Shown: positions 29,398 through 38,983 of the stretch, piece after piece
Layout of the letters: every line of letters starts with the position of its first letter
How positions within the stretch are numbered: position 1 is the stretch's first letter
Source: Tatumella ptyseos
GTDB lineage: Bacteria; Pseudomonadota; Gammaproteobacteria; Enterobacterales; Enterobacteriaceae
Length of the DNA: 64,000 bases
Assembly: GCF_030552895.1 (NCBI RefSeq)
Contig: NZ_CP130649.1
Location: 620,001 to 684,000 of the forward strand
Reading direction: 5' to 3'
Position numbers and translations under genes: made by a program
Notes under the pieces: model-generated
Database searches by the model: none
Told to the model about the DNA's origin: nothing
The model's input: only the letters and a program-made list of their open reading frames with translations

Positions 29398-31563
29398 ATG
29401 TCATCAGTGATTCAAAATAAACCCACTAATCCAGACTCCGATGAGATCGATTTAGGACGTTTAATCGGCGAGCTGCTCGACCATAAAAAATTAATTATTG
29501 CGGTAACAGGCTTATTTACTTTTTTAGCCATCTTCTATGCGCTATTTGCGACGCCGATCTATCAGGCCGATGCTTTAATTCAGGTCGAGCAGAAACAAGG
29601 TAACTCGATTTTAAGCAACCTAAGCCAAATGTTGCCAGATAGCCAACCCGTTTCAGCACCGGAGATTGCTTTACTGCAATCAAGGATGATATTAGGAAAA
29701 ACTGTTGATGATTTGACCTTACAAGCACAGGTACAGCAAAAATATTTTCCACTATTTGGTCGTGGTTGGGCGCGGTTAACTGGACAACAGCAGGGACAGC
29801 TTGTAGTAAGTCGGATTTATGTTGCCCAACAAGAAGGCAAAATTCCAGAATTGACGGTTACGTCAATCGATCAACAGCACTATTTGGTTGAAGGCGGTGG
29901 ATTCGAGATTAAAGGAAGAGTTGGACAAGCTATAGCAGAGAAGGGACTATCCCTGCAAATCGATAAGATTGATGCTGCTCCGGAAACTAAATTCACGCTT
30001 AACTATGTTTCTCGACTTGATGCAATCACGAGCCTGCAGCAAATATTCTCTGCAGCAGATCAAGGCAAAGACACCGGAATGCTTAACCTTACGCTGACAA
30101 ATGCAAATCCTATATTAGCACAAAGCGAATTGCAGAGTATCAGCGAGAATTACTTAGCGCAAAATATTGCGCGCCAAGCGGCGCAAGATAGTAAAAGCTT
30201 AGACTTTCTTGAAAAGCAACTACCACAGGTACGCAGCCAGTTAGACGATGCGGAAAATAAATTAAGTGCCTATCGTAAACAGAGTGATTCGGTTGACCTT
30301 AATTTACAGGCACGTTCGGCGCTGGATCAGATTGTTAATGTTGATAATCAGCTTAATCAATTAACCTTTCGTGAAGCAGAAGTTTCGCAGCTTTATACTA
30401 AGGATCATCCCACCTACATTGCCTTGTTACAGAAGCGTAAAACCCTAGAACAAGAAAAAGGCAAACTAAATAAACAAGTTTCAGCAATGCCTGCAACACA
30501 GCAACAAGTGCTTAAACTAAGCCGAGATGTTGAATCCGGTCGTGCTGTTTATATGCAACTGCTTAATCGAGAACAAGAGCTTAGCATAGCTAAGAATAGC
30601 GCCATCGGTAATGTAAGAATTATCGATGATGCAGTGACTGCACCGAAACCGGTAAAGCCTAAAAAAGTGTTAGTTGTACTAATTGGCATGGTTCTTGGAG
30701 GCTTAATATCAGTAGGCTTGGTATTGATGCGAGTTTTCCTACGTAGAGGCATAGAATCCCCAGAGCAGTTAGAAGAGCTGGGAATTAATGTGTACGCTAG
30801 CGTACCGGTTTCCGAATGGATGACTAAGCAATTACCAAAAGGTTTGAAATCAAGGAAGAATAAGCAGAAAGAGAATCTTAGCTTTCTGGCCATTGATAAT
30901 CCTGCCGATCTCGCAATTGAAGCAATTCGTAGTTTACGCACCAGTTTACACTTCGCCATGATGGAAGCGAGTAATAATGTATTGATGATTTCGGGTGCCA
31001 GCCCTAACGCCGGTAAGACATTTATCACCAGTAACCTTGCGGCAGTGTTGGCACAAGGCGATCAGAAAGTCCTATTTATCGATGCAGACATGCGTAAGGG
31101 CTATACCCATGAGATTTTGAAGGTCGGATTAGAAGGCGGATTATCCGACATCTTATCAGGAAAATCTTCAGTCGAGCAGGGTATCCATACTGTAACTTCG
31201 GCAGGGTTTGATTTTATCAGTCGTGGTAAAAATCCACCTAATCCTTCTGAACTGTTGATGCATAACCGTTTCCAGCAGTTATTGGCTTGGGCTAGTGAGA
31301 ACTACGATATTGTTTTGGTCGATACCCCACCAATTCTAGCGGTCACTGATGCTGCTGTTATCGGCCGCTACGTCGGGACAACATTATTAGTGGCGCGCTT
31401 TGAAGAGAATACCGCTAAAGAAATGGAAGTGAGTATCAGACGCTTTGAGCAAAGCGGTATTGAAGTTAAAGGCTGTATTCTTAATGGTGTGGTGAAAAAA
31501 GCTAGCTCCTATTATGGTTATGGTTATAGTCACTATGGCTATAGTTACGACGATAATAAATAA
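29398..31563 (+). CDS. wzc: Tyrosine autokinase / polysaccharide co-polymerase Wzc (AmsA-like)
   Basis: Wzc controls chain length and export and contacts Wza across the periplasm. The 721-residue protein (E. coli 720) has two membrane helices flanking a large periplasmic domain with coiled coils, a cytoplasmic BY-kinase with Walker A ISGASPNAGKTF (Lys540), Walker A' LFIDADMRKG and Walker B IVLVDTPP, and a tyrosine-rich tail (SSYYGYGYSHYGYSYDDNK) that is the autophosphorylation cluster. ATG 29398 with AGGAAG upstream is preferred to a start at 29362 within wzb. Confidence 0.96.
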   Translation: MSSVIQNKPTNPDSDEIDLGRLIGELLDHKKLIIAVTGLFTFLAIFYALFATPIYQADALIQVEQKQGNSILSNLSQMLPDSQPVSAPEIALLQSRMILGKTVDDLTLQAQVQQKYFPLFGRGWARLTGQQQGQLVVSRIYVAQQEGKIPELTVTSIDQQHYLVEGGGFEIKGRVGQAIAEKGLSLQIDKIDAAPETKFTLNYVSRLDAITSLQQIFSAADQGKDTGMLNLTLTNANPILAQSELQSISENYLAQNIARQAAQDSKSLDFLEKQLPQVRSQLDDAENKLSAYRKQSDSVDLNLQARSALDQIVNVDNQLNQLTFREAEVSQLYTKDHPTYIALLQKRKTLEQEKGKLNKQVSAMPATQQQVLKLSRDVESGRAVYMQLLNREQELSIAKNSAIGNVRIIDDAVTAPKPVKPKKVLVVLIGMVLGGLISVGLVLMRVFLRRGIESPEQLEELGINVYASVPVSEWMTKQLPKGLKSRKNKQKENLSFLAIDNPADLAIEAIRSLRTSLHFAMMEASNNVLMISGASPNAGKTFITSNLAAVLAQGDQKVLFIDADMRKGYTHEILKVGLEGGLSDILSGKSSVEQGIHTVTSAGFDFISRGKNPPNPSELLMHNRFQQLLAWASENYDIVLVDTPPILAVTDAAVIGRYVGTTLLVARFEENTAKEMEVSIRRFEQSGIEVKGCILNGVVKKASSYYGYGYSHYGYSYDDNK

Positions 31564-31571
31564 CCTCCCTC

Positions 31572-31589
31572 CCCCCGCATGAGCGGGGG
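31572..31589 (+). terminator. Stem-loop between wzc and the biosynthetic genes (attenuator position)
   Basis: CCCCCGC/GCGGGGG stem with ATGA loop, 8 bp after the wzc stop and 38 bp before the next start, without a U-run. In E. coli K30 a stem-loop attenuator in this position lowers expression of the downstream sugar genes relative to wza-wzb-wzc. The same role is inferred here. Confidence 0.55.
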
Positions 31590-31626
31590 CGATCTATGTT
31601 CGCTACATTTCTGTGGTGTGAAATCT

Positions 31627-33030
31627 ATGACACGTTTATCCCGAAACTTGCTGGTCAGCAGCGCCTTAATATTATCTGATCTGTTTAGTTTGATGATCAG
31701 CTTAATTATAGCTGAAAAAATATTTGATGATTCGTTCCCATCTGGAAATATCAATAACTGGTTTCATCTTCATTGGTTAATTTCTTTTTGTTGTATCGGC
31801 TGGTATGGTATGCGATTAAGGCATTATTTTTATCGCAAAACATTTTGGTTCGAATTAAAAGAAGTTTTACGAACCATAGTTATATTCGCCATTTTTGAAA
31901 TAGCGATTATTGCCTTTACACAATGGAATCTGTCCCGTTTTACTTGGGTAATGACTTGGTGCTTGATTGCATTATTAGTTCCAACAATGCGAGCGATTAC
32001 AAAATTAATTTTGAATAAGATTGGTGAATGGCAACGAGATACCATCATTATTGGTTCAGGCCCTAATGCCCAAGAAGCTTATAAAGCCATTGCTAGTGAA
32101 AAAAACCTAGGGTTTAAAACAATACAGTTTGTCGGGAAGCCAAACGAAAGTATTAACATTATTGATGGAATAGCTGTTAGCCACGAACTTCCACAAGAAC
32201 TAACCAAAAAAATAGATAAACGTATGCAATTCATCATTGCGGTAGAAAGCGATGAAAGTGAATTACGTAATTCATGGCTACAGCAATTGATGTTGAATGG
32301 TTATCGTTATGTGTCAGTGATACCTACACTGCGGGGGATGCCATTAGATAGTACCGATATGTCCTTTATTTTTAGTCATGAGGTTATGATATTTCGTGTA
32401 CATCAAAGTTTAGCTAAATGGCCGTCAAGAATTATAAAAAGAAGTTTTGATATTTTAGCCTCTTTGATGATCATTACACTGTTATCTCCAGTACTATTAT
32501 TCATTAGCCGTAAAGTTAAAAAAGATGGCGGGCCAGCGATTTATGGGCATGAACGAATCGGTAAGAATGGCGTACCTTTTAAGTGCTTAAAATTCCGTTC
32601 AATGTCAGTGCATTCTAAAGAATTACTTGCAGACTTATTAGCTAAAGACCCCGAAGCAAAAGCTGAGTGGGATGAAACCTTTAAGCTTAAGAATGATCCA
32701 CGTATCACTCAAATTGGTCACTTATTACGTAGAACCAGTATGGATGAGCTACCTCAGCTTTTTAACGTATTAAAAGGTGAGATGAGTTTAGTAGGCCCAA
32801 GGCCTATTATCCATGAGGAGTTAGAGCGTTATCGCGACCAAGTTGATTACTACCTAATGAGTAAACCTGGTATGACAGGTTTATGGCAGGTAAGTGGTCG
32901 TTCAGATGTCGATTATGAAACACGCGTATACTTTGATGCATGGTATGTTAAAAATTGGTCGATGTGGAATGATATTGCAATATTATTTAAGACCATATCA
33001 GTCGTACTAAATAGAGACGGTGCTTATTAA
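31627..33030 (+). CDS. Undecaprenyl-phosphate hexose-1-phosphate transferase (WbaP/AmsG family)
   Basis: This enzyme starts each repeat unit by placing galactose- or glucose-1-phosphate on undecaprenyl phosphate. The 467-residue protein has four N-terminal membrane segments, a CoA-binding-like middle domain (DTIIIGSGPNAQEA) and the bacterial sugar transferase domain: KRSFDILASLMIITLLSPVLL, KFRSM, RRTSMDELPQLFNVLKGEMSLVGPRP and KPGMTGLWQVSGRS. The ATG at 31627 gives the normal N-terminus. Galactose is likelier for AmsG-type proteins, but specificity cannot be read from sequence. Confidence 0.92.
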   Translation: MTRLSRNLLVSSALILSDLFSLMISLIIAEKIFDDSFPSGNINNWFHLHWLISFCCIGWYGMRLRHYFYRKTFWFELKEVLRTIVIFAIFEIAIIAFTQWNLSRFTWVMTWCLIALLVPTMRAITKLILNKIGEWQRDTIIIGSGPNAQEAYKAIASEKNLGFKTIQFVGKPNESINIIDGIAVSHELPQELTKKIDKRMQFIIAVESDESELRNSWLQQLMLNGYRYVSVIPTLRGMPLDSTDMSFIFSHEVMIFRVHQSLAKWPSRIIKRSFDILASLMIITLLSPVLLFISRKVKKDGGPAIYGHERIGKNGVPFKCLKFRSMSVHSKELLADLLAKDPEAKAEWDETFKLKNDPRITQIGHLLRRTSMDELPQLFNVLKGEMSLVGPRPIIHEELERYRDQVDYYLMSKPGMTGLWQVSGRSDVDYETRVYFDAWYVKNWSMWNDIAILFKTISVVLNRDGAY

Positions 33031-34074
33031 ATGAAAGTGTGTATCGTAATCGACGGGGTTTCTAATAGCGGTGGTACTGATAGAGTAGTTTCCAATTTAG
33101 CTAATATATTAACAGAAAAAGAAATTTCAACTGATATTTACTCTTTAACTACTGGTGCTCCATATTATTTTATAAGTTCTGAAGTAAGGATAATATACCC
33201 AAAATATAATAACAGGATTATAAATTTAATTAATTTCAGTATCAAAATAAAAAAAGAGAATTATGATAACGTTATAGTTTTATCTATGGGTAAATTATCA
33301 GCCCAATTGATACCTATGCTAAGAATATTTCTGATAAAATCTAAAATAATCTGCAATGATCATGTGTCATTTGAATCCTTCAGTTTGATTAAAAAAATGA
33401 TCAAGTTACCTGCTTATTTTATATCTGATAATATCGTCGTTTTAACAGAGTCTGATAAAAGCTATTTAAAAAATATGTTAGGGAGTAAAGTTTCCGTTGT
33501 AAGAAATTCATCACCTTACGAAAATTATTCATTTTCATCAAATGATATTTATAAAAAAGAAAAGATAGTTATTGCAGTAGGTAGATTAACATATCAAAAG
33601 AATTTTCAACGATTGATTCGTCTATGGAATGAAGCAAAAACAATAGGGTGGAGATTAGTTATAATTGGTTCAGGTGAAGAAAAAGAAATTTTGGAGGATT
33701 CTATAAGGCAAAATAAATCAAATAATATTAACATAATAGAATCAACACCTGATTTAGAAAAATGGTATAGGAGATCATCACTATTATTAATGACGTCTAG
33801 ATATGAAGGCTTACCGATGGTTCTGATAGAGGCGAAAAACTTTGCTTTACCAGTATTAGCTTTTGACTGTAAAACTGGACCAAATGAAATAATAGATAAA
33901 GATGGTATAGTTATTGATTATCATGATGACCAATCATTTATATTAAATTTAGAGAGAATACTAGTTGACTCTGAATTGAGGGAAAAATTTAGCAAAGAAG
34001 CCTTATTGAATTCAAAGTTTTTTAATAAAGAAGAGATATTCAAACAATGGGGATTGGTTCTAAATTCTAAATAA
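33031..34074 (+). CDS. Glycosyltransferase family 4 (AmsD/GT-B type)
   Basis: A 347-residue GT-B glycosyltransferase that probably adds a sugar to the lipid-linked repeat at the inner face of the membrane. The N-terminal SGGTDRVVSNLANIL segment and C-terminal AVGRLTYQKNFQRLIRLW, with the GT4 E-x7-E region TSRYEGLPMVLIEAKNF, define the family. It starts directly after the initiating-transferase stop. From here to 42.2 kb the codons are strongly A/T-biased compared with wzi-wzc, typical of horizontally exchanged sugar genes. Donor and acceptor unknown. Confidence 0.88.
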   Translation: MKVCIVIDGVSNSGGTDRVVSNLANILTEKEISTDIYSLTTGAPYYFISSEVRIIYPKYNNRIINLINFSIKIKKENYDNVIVLSMGKLSAQLIPMLRIFLIKSKIICNDHVSFESFSLIKKMIKLPAYFISDNIVVLTESDKSYLKNMLGSKVSVVRNSSPYENYSFSSNDIYKKEKIVIAVGRLTYQKNFQRLIRLWNEAKTIGWRLVIIGSGEEKEILEDSIRQNKSNNINIIESTPDLEKWYRRSSLLLMTSRYEGLPMVLIEAKNFALPVLAFDCKTGPNEIIDKDGIVIDYHDDQSFILNLERILVDSELREKFSKEALLNSKFFNKEEIFKQWGLVLNSK

Positions 34075-34087
34075 ATGGAGGTTAAAT

Positions 34088-34903
34088 ATGTTATCAGTGT
34101 TAATGTCTTTATACGATAAAGAAAGCCCGAAAAACTTATTTGAATGTTTATCTAGTATAGCTCAGCAGTCATTGAAAGCTGATGAAGTAGTCTTGGTATA
34201 CGATGGGTTTATAAATCAAAATCTAAAAGATATAGTAAGTGATTTTAAAGATATACTGAATATCAAGATTATTGAGTTGGAGAGTAATGTTGGATTGGGA
34301 GATGCGTTGAAAATTGGCTTGATAAATTGTAGTAATGAATTAATAGCAAGAATGGATACCGACGATATATGTTATAAATATAGATTTGAGTATCAAGTGA
34401 AAAAAATGCTTGAAAATAGTGACTTAGATATGGTCGGAGCAAGTATCATAGAATTTGATCAAAATGATAATAAACGTTTGAAAAAATTACCACTGACTAA
34501 TGAAGAGATTAAATTATTTGCCAAATGGAAAAATCCATTAAATCATATGACAGTGATGTTCAAAAAACAATCTGTTCTTAAAGCTGGTAATTATAAAAAG
34601 CATTTATTTATGGAGGATTATAATCTGTGGTTGAGAATGATATCGATTGGGTGTCATATTATTAACATCGAAGAACCATTAGTTCATGCCCGTACAAATA
34701 ATATGGTAGATAAAAGAAGAGGATTGAAGTATCTATCCAGTGAAATAAAATTAATGAAGCTTAAAAGAGAGTTAAATTTTGTTGGATTTATAAATGGAAT
34801 TTTAATTTTCTTTGTGCGATCCATTACCAGAATTCTTCCGAAATTTATTCTTTCTTCTTTATATAATAAAGACAGGAAAATTATTAAAGAATATATAAAA
34901 TGA
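34088..34903 (+). CDS. Glycosyltransferase family 2 (AmsE-like)
   Basis: A 271-residue GT-A transferase. The N-terminal SVLMSLYDKESPKNLFECLSSIAQQSLKADEVVLVYDG segment and ARMDTDDICYKYRFEYQV (DxD metal site near residue 96) resemble Erwinia amylovora AmsE, a stewartan/amylovoran glycosyltransferase. FMEDYNLWLRM is the usual acceptor-side motif. It has a GGAGG ribosome site and overlaps the next gene by four bases. Substrate is inferred only by family. Confidence 0.87.
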   Translation: MLSVLMSLYDKESPKNLFECLSSIAQQSLKADEVVLVYDGFINQNLKDIVSDFKDILNIKIIELESNVGLGDALKIGLINCSNELIARMDTDDICYKYRFEYQVKKMLENSDLDMVGASIIEFDQNDNKRLKKLPLTNEEIKLFAKWKNPLNHMTVMFKKQSVLKAGNYKKHLFMEDYNLWLRMISIGCHIINIEEPLVHARTNNMVDKRRGLKYLSSEIKLMKLKRELNFVGFINGILIFFVRSITRILPKFILSSLYNKDRKIIKEYIK

Positions 34904-35889
34904 AAGTTTCAGTAATTGTACCTGTTTATAATGTTGAGTCTTATGTTGAAGATTGTATTGATAGTCTGATTAATCAAGATTTTGATAGCTATGAAGTTAT
35001 CATAGTCGACGATGGTTCTCAAGACCAGTCTATAAACTTAATAAGTAGAATGATCCAAAGAAATGATAATTTCAAAATAGTTAAGAAAGTAAATGGAGGA
35101 CTTTCATCAGCCAGAAATTATGGAATGAATTATATTAAAGGAGAGTTTTTTACATTTGTAGACAGTGATGATATTCTCGATGTTAATTTTTTGAAAAGAA
35201 CATATAATTCGATTGGTGACGCTGATCTGTGTTGTACTGGCTATAATGAAATTTCTGAAAGTGGGAATTATATCAAGACTACCATTAATAACTTTGACAT
35301 AGATAAACAATACGAAAATATAGTTGAGGCGATCGATTTTATCCCTAATGCTTGGGGTAAATTATATAAAAAAAGTTCTTTTATTGAAATAAAATATCCA
35401 GAAGGTATGTTGTTTGAAGATTTTGCTATATCGTATGAAGTGTTTTTTAATAAAAAAATTATTTTCTTAGATGACCCTCTTTATAATTATCGAATCAGAG
35501 CGGGTTCAATAATGAGAGAATTCAATGATAAAGTTATATCTCACAAGATGCTTATCCTAGAAAGAATGAAAAAATTTCTTATAAGAAATAAAATTTTTAA
35601 TAAATATAAATTTAACTATATCGATTCTTATAATTTTCATGGTGTCTTTGTTACCTCCTGTATGATAATGAATCAAAGGCCTGAGAATGCTTATAATATA
35701 ATTAGAGCTTTCAAGAAAAGTCTTGATAAAAAAAATTTTAATATAAAAAACATACTTTTAAGCAAGAAGCTGAAATTAAATGTAAAAGTTTTTCTAATTA
35801 TATTAAGTTTCTCCTGTAGGGGGGCTTTTTTACTGAAAAATGCACAACATATTTTGAAGTCTTTTAGAAAAGGAAAATATGAAAAATAA
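34900..35889 (+). CDS. Glycosyltransferase family 2
   Basis: A 329-residue GT-A transferase with the textbook family 2 N-terminus KVSVIVPVYNVESYVEDCIDSL, IIVDDGSQD, NGGLSSARNYGM and the metal-binding FVDSDD near residue 88, followed by EDFAISYEVFF. The C-terminal third is basic with a hydrophobic stretch and may sit on the membrane. It overlaps both neighbours (4 and 11 bases), supporting one operon. Sugar specificity not assignable. Confidence 0.88.
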   Translation: MKVSVIVPVYNVESYVEDCIDSLINQDFDSYEVIIVDDGSQDQSINLISRMIQRNDNFKIVKKVNGGLSSARNYGMNYIKGEFFTFVDSDDILDVNFLKRTYNSIGDADLCCTGYNEISESGNYIKTTINNFDIDKQYENIVEAIDFIPNAWGKLYKKSSFIEIKYPEGMLFEDFAISYEVFFNKKIIFLDDPLYNYRIRAGSIMREFNDKVISHKMLILERMKKFLIRNKIFNKYKFNYIDSYNFHGVFVTSCMIMNQRPENAYNIIRAFKKSLDKKNFNIKNILLSKKLKLNVKVFLIILSFSCRGAFLLKNAQHILKSFRKGKYEK

Positions 35890-36754
35890 TTTAAATCCAT
35901 TAGTTACAGTATATATGCCAACTCATAAGCGCGGGGCTTTAATTAATAAAGCAATAGATTCGGTTTTGAGTCAGTCGTATAAAAACCTAGAATTGATAGT
36001 TTGCATTGATGGGTTTGATGGTAATACTAAAGAAGTTTTAGAGTCATATATTAAATTTGATGACAGAATAAAGTATGTTGTAAATGATGTAGCTTTAGGG
36101 GCGTGTCACGCAAGGAATAGATGTATCAATATTGCTAAAGGTGAGTTTATTACAGGTTTAGATGATGATGATGAATTCACCCCTGAAAGGATAGAACTAT
36201 TTATAAAACATTTTAACTCAACAGCGGATGATATCATTTGTACTGGAAGGGTTTATTTTGATGGTGAAAAGTATAAAAAAGGAAATCAATCTGAGGGCTA
36301 CATCACCATTGAAATGTTATCAAATGCTAATTTGATTGGTAATCAAATATTCACTAGAACTTCTTATATGAAGGAAGTTAATTGTTTTGATACTAATTTT
36401 CCAGCGTGGCAAGATTATGATATGTGGTTTAGATTAATAAAACATTTTGGGAAATGTTATAAATTAAGTGTTCCAACTTATATATTTCATGTTGATGACT
36501 CAAGACCTAGAATTACCACAGGAAGTAAAGCCCATGAGGGATATCAATGTTTCATTGAAAAGCATAGAGAGGCGTTAACAAAAAATCAACTAAGAAATCT
36601 GAATATTCAGGACCTATTGAATCGAAATCAAAAGTTGTTATTCGTAAATTTGATTAATAATTTCACATGTATGAATTTTAAAATTTATGTAAAAGAGAAA
36701 TTAAAGAAAATTAAATTAATTGTTTCCGTCAGGAGATTTTTACTTAAATTATAA
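35879..36754 (+). CDS. Glycosyltransferase family 2
   Basis: A 291-residue GT-A transferase: VTVYMPTHKRGALINKAIDSVLSQSYKNLELIVCIDG at the N-terminus, ALGACHARNRCINIAKGEFITGLDDDDEFTP with the acidic metal site (about residues 95-99), and WQDYDMWFRLI. The ATG at 35879 has AAAGGAAA upstream and lies within the end of the previous gene. Likely adds one sugar of the repeat unit; which one is unknown. Confidence 0.88.
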   Translation: MKNNLNPLVTVYMPTHKRGALINKAIDSVLSQSYKNLELIVCIDGFDGNTKEVLESYIKFDDRIKYVVNDVALGACHARNRCINIAKGEFITGLDDDDEFTPERIELFIKHFNSTADDIICTGRVYFDGEKYKKGNQSEGYITIEMLSNANLIGNQIFTRTSYMKEVNCFDTNFPAWQDYDMWFRLIKHFGKCYKLSVPTYIFHVDDSRPRITTGSKAHEGYQCFIEKHREALTKNQLRNLNIQDLLNRNQKLLFVNLINNFTCMNFKIYVKEKLKKIKLIVSVRRFLLKL

Positions 36755-36770
36755 TAGTAAGGTTTGTAAT

Positions 36771-37658
36771 ATGTCCGAAAATTTCAAAGTAATTGCATTA
36801 GTCGTTGTTAAGAATGAAGGTGATATAATCACCGAAACAATCACTTCAGCAAGTCAATGGGCCGATAAAATTATTATTCTTGATAATAATAGCGATGACG
36901 ATACTTTTATAAAACTAAAATTATTAGAGAAAAAGTATCCAAATGTTATATTGTGGGGTCGGTATGATGGAAAGTTTAATGAAGGATTAAGACAAATTCT
37001 TTATAGAGACTTCCGTCATTTAGCTAACGAGAATGATTGGTGGTGCCGCCTTGATGGTGATGAGTTCTATATCGATAATCCTAAAGAATATATAAAAAAA
37101 TTATCTAAGCACACAGACCATATCTACAATGCATCTTTCCAATACTATTACACAAATGAAAATTATATTAATGATAAATCCTCAAAAGTTGGTTTAACAA
37201 CTCTGGACAGTCTTAAATGGTATAAGTGTAATCATTCAGAAATCAGATTTGTAAAAAATAAAAAAACTTTATGCTGGGTGCAAGGTGAGGGCTGGCCCTC
37301 AAATTTATTATTCGCTGATAATAAAAGAATAAAATTAAAACATTTCCAATACAGAAGTCTTGAACAAATTAAAAGAAGAATACAAACCAGAAGCACAACT
37401 GAATCAGGTGATGCTTTCAAACATGAAATTGTTTCTTTAGATGAATGGTACAAACGAAGAGGATTCTCAAAACCTTCTGATGATAAACTAATGTTATATA
37501 ATATTGTTGATGTTTCAGAGTTAGACAGCTCTCCTACCTATAATTACAATGATAACGAATTACCTAGAATAGTGGGTTTCAGTTATAAGAAAGCTTTGAA
37601 ATGCACTATAGTATATATCTATATGAAAACCCTTAATAAATTACTTTTCAGAATTTAG
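36771..37658 (+). CDS. Glycosyltransferase family 2-like protein
   Basis: A 295-residue protein with a GT2-like N-terminus (FKVIALVVVKNEGDIITETITSASQWADKIIILDNNSDDDT) and a WWCRLDGDEFYIDNP segment carrying the DxD-type motif. The rest is less typical and lacks the usual ED-W acceptor motif, so it belongs to a distant GT-A branch. ATG 36771 (MSENFKV) is chosen; an in-frame ATG at 36720 lies within the preceding gene. Confidence 0.78.
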   Translation: MSENFKVIALVVVKNEGDIITETITSASQWADKIIILDNNSDDDTFIKLKLLEKKYPNVILWGRYDGKFNEGLRQILYRDFRHLANENDWWCRLDGDEFYIDNPKEYIKKLSKHTDHIYNASFQYYYTNENYINDKSSKVGLTTLDSLKWYKCNHSEIRFVKNKKTLCWVQGEGWPSNLLFADNKRIKLKHFQYRSLEQIKRRIQTRSTTESGDAFKHEIVSLDEWYKRRGFSKPSDDKLMLYNIVDVSELDSSPTYNYNDNELPRIVGFSYKKALKCTIVYIYMKTLNKLLFRI

Positions 37659-37672
37659 TATTGGAGGGGGAT

Positions 37673-38983
37673 TTGAACAGCAAGATTTTGTCTAATTCTA
37701 TCTGGATGATGTTAGAAAAAGTAGTATCAATTTTCGGACTAATATTCGTAACTTCTTTTGTTGCAAAATATGTAGGTCCAAAAATTTTTGGAGAAATTGC
37801 TTTCGCAGTTTCGATCTTTCAAATAGTACAAGTGCTTTCGCAACTAGGTAGCGATGTATTAATTTTTAAAAGGACCTCAAAAAAAATTTTATCGGGTATT
37901 CTACTGATTAATGCTACATTCAGTATAAGAATTTTTATTTACCTAATAGTCTCACTTCCAATATTATACTTTTTCTATGAAAAATATGAGTTTAACGATT
38001 TTTTATTCATTTTTTCAATTTTTGTTTCCTGCTTTTTTCTCTCTATAGATGTAGTTTCAATATTCAATGATGCAAGACTACAATCTAAGCAAAATACAGT
38101 TATAAATGTTATTGGATTGATTGTAAGCCTTGTAATACGATGGCTTATCCCATACATGAAGTTACAGCCTGTCCTTCTATGTATTCCAATAATATTAACT
38201 AGTATGTTACCTTTTTTTATACGTATTTATTTTTATAGACATAATTTTTCTATTAAATCGCTTTCTAGGAGGAATGCATATAAATATAAAAAATATATCG
38301 TCCTGTGTGGTTCTAGTTTAGTCATATCCTCTTTATCAGTAGCAATTTACCCTCGGTTAGGAATGCTCATATTGGGGAGTTTAGAAGATAAAGATGTAGT
38401 CGGAATTTTTTCTGTCGCTGTAACTCTAGCTGGATCTTGGGCATTTGTATGTAATTCTTTCATTACGTCATCGCTTCCAGGTATTTATAATGAGAAATCG
38501 GATGAGTTGAGTCTAAAGAAAGCTGCTTTTCTCAATATAGTTATAACATATTTTTCATCGTTTGTTATAGTTACCACTTTTTTTCTGGGGAGGTATTTTA
38601 TTGAACTTTTATACGGAATTAATTATTCTGGTTCATTTTTCCCTCTCATAATATTATCTATATCTACATTTGTAAGTTTACTAGGTACTATTTCATCAAG
38701 ATTTATTACTAAATATTCAGGATACTCCTATCTTTCAAAAAAAATGCTTATAGTAACCTTGTTAAGTGTGTTTTTTAACTATTTCTTCATAAGTCTTTAT
38801 GGTATAACTGGTGCGGTAATTGCAACGGTATCTACCGAGATTATTTCATTGACGCTAATGAATTATTTCTTCAAAAATAAAATTATTATGAAGTTACACC
38901 TATTAACTATTAAAAATATTTTAAATGTCAATATTGGTCTTTCTAGTCTTCGAGAAGTTTTTTCTTTTAGAAAAGGTAATTAA
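37673..38983 (+). CDS. wzx: Wzx-type polysaccharide flippase
   Basis: A 436-residue membrane protein with about twelve hydrophobic helices and the MVF/polysaccharide-transporter pattern (SNSIWMMLEKVVSIFGLIFVTSFVAKYVGP near the start). It should flip the lipid-linked repeat unit to the periplasmic side. The start is probably TTG 37673, with GGAGGGGG just before it; TTG 37661 in the same frame would overlap that ribosome site. Its stop abuts the ATG of the next gene. Symbol given by role. Confidence 0.86.
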   Translation: MNSKILSNSIWMMLEKVVSIFGLIFVTSFVAKYVGPKIFGEIAFAVSIFQIVQVLSQLGSDVLIFKRTSKKILSGILLINATFSIRIFIYLIVSLPILYFFYEKYEFNDFLFIFSIFVSCFFLSIDVVSIFNDARLQSKQNTVINVIGLIVSLVIRWLIPYMKLQPVLLCIPIILTSMLPFFIRIYFYRHNFSIKSLSRRNAYKYKKYIVLCGSSLVISSLSVAIYPRLGMLILGSLEDKDVVGIFSVAVTLAGSWAFVCNSFITSSLPGIYNEKSDELSLKKAAFLNIVITYFSSFVIVTTFFLGRYFIELLYGINYSGSFFPLIILSISTFVSLLGTISSRFITKYSGYSYLSKKMLIVTLLSVFFNYFFISLYGITGAVIATVSTEIISLTLMNYFFKNKIIMKLHLLTIKNILNVNIGLSSLREVFSFRKGN

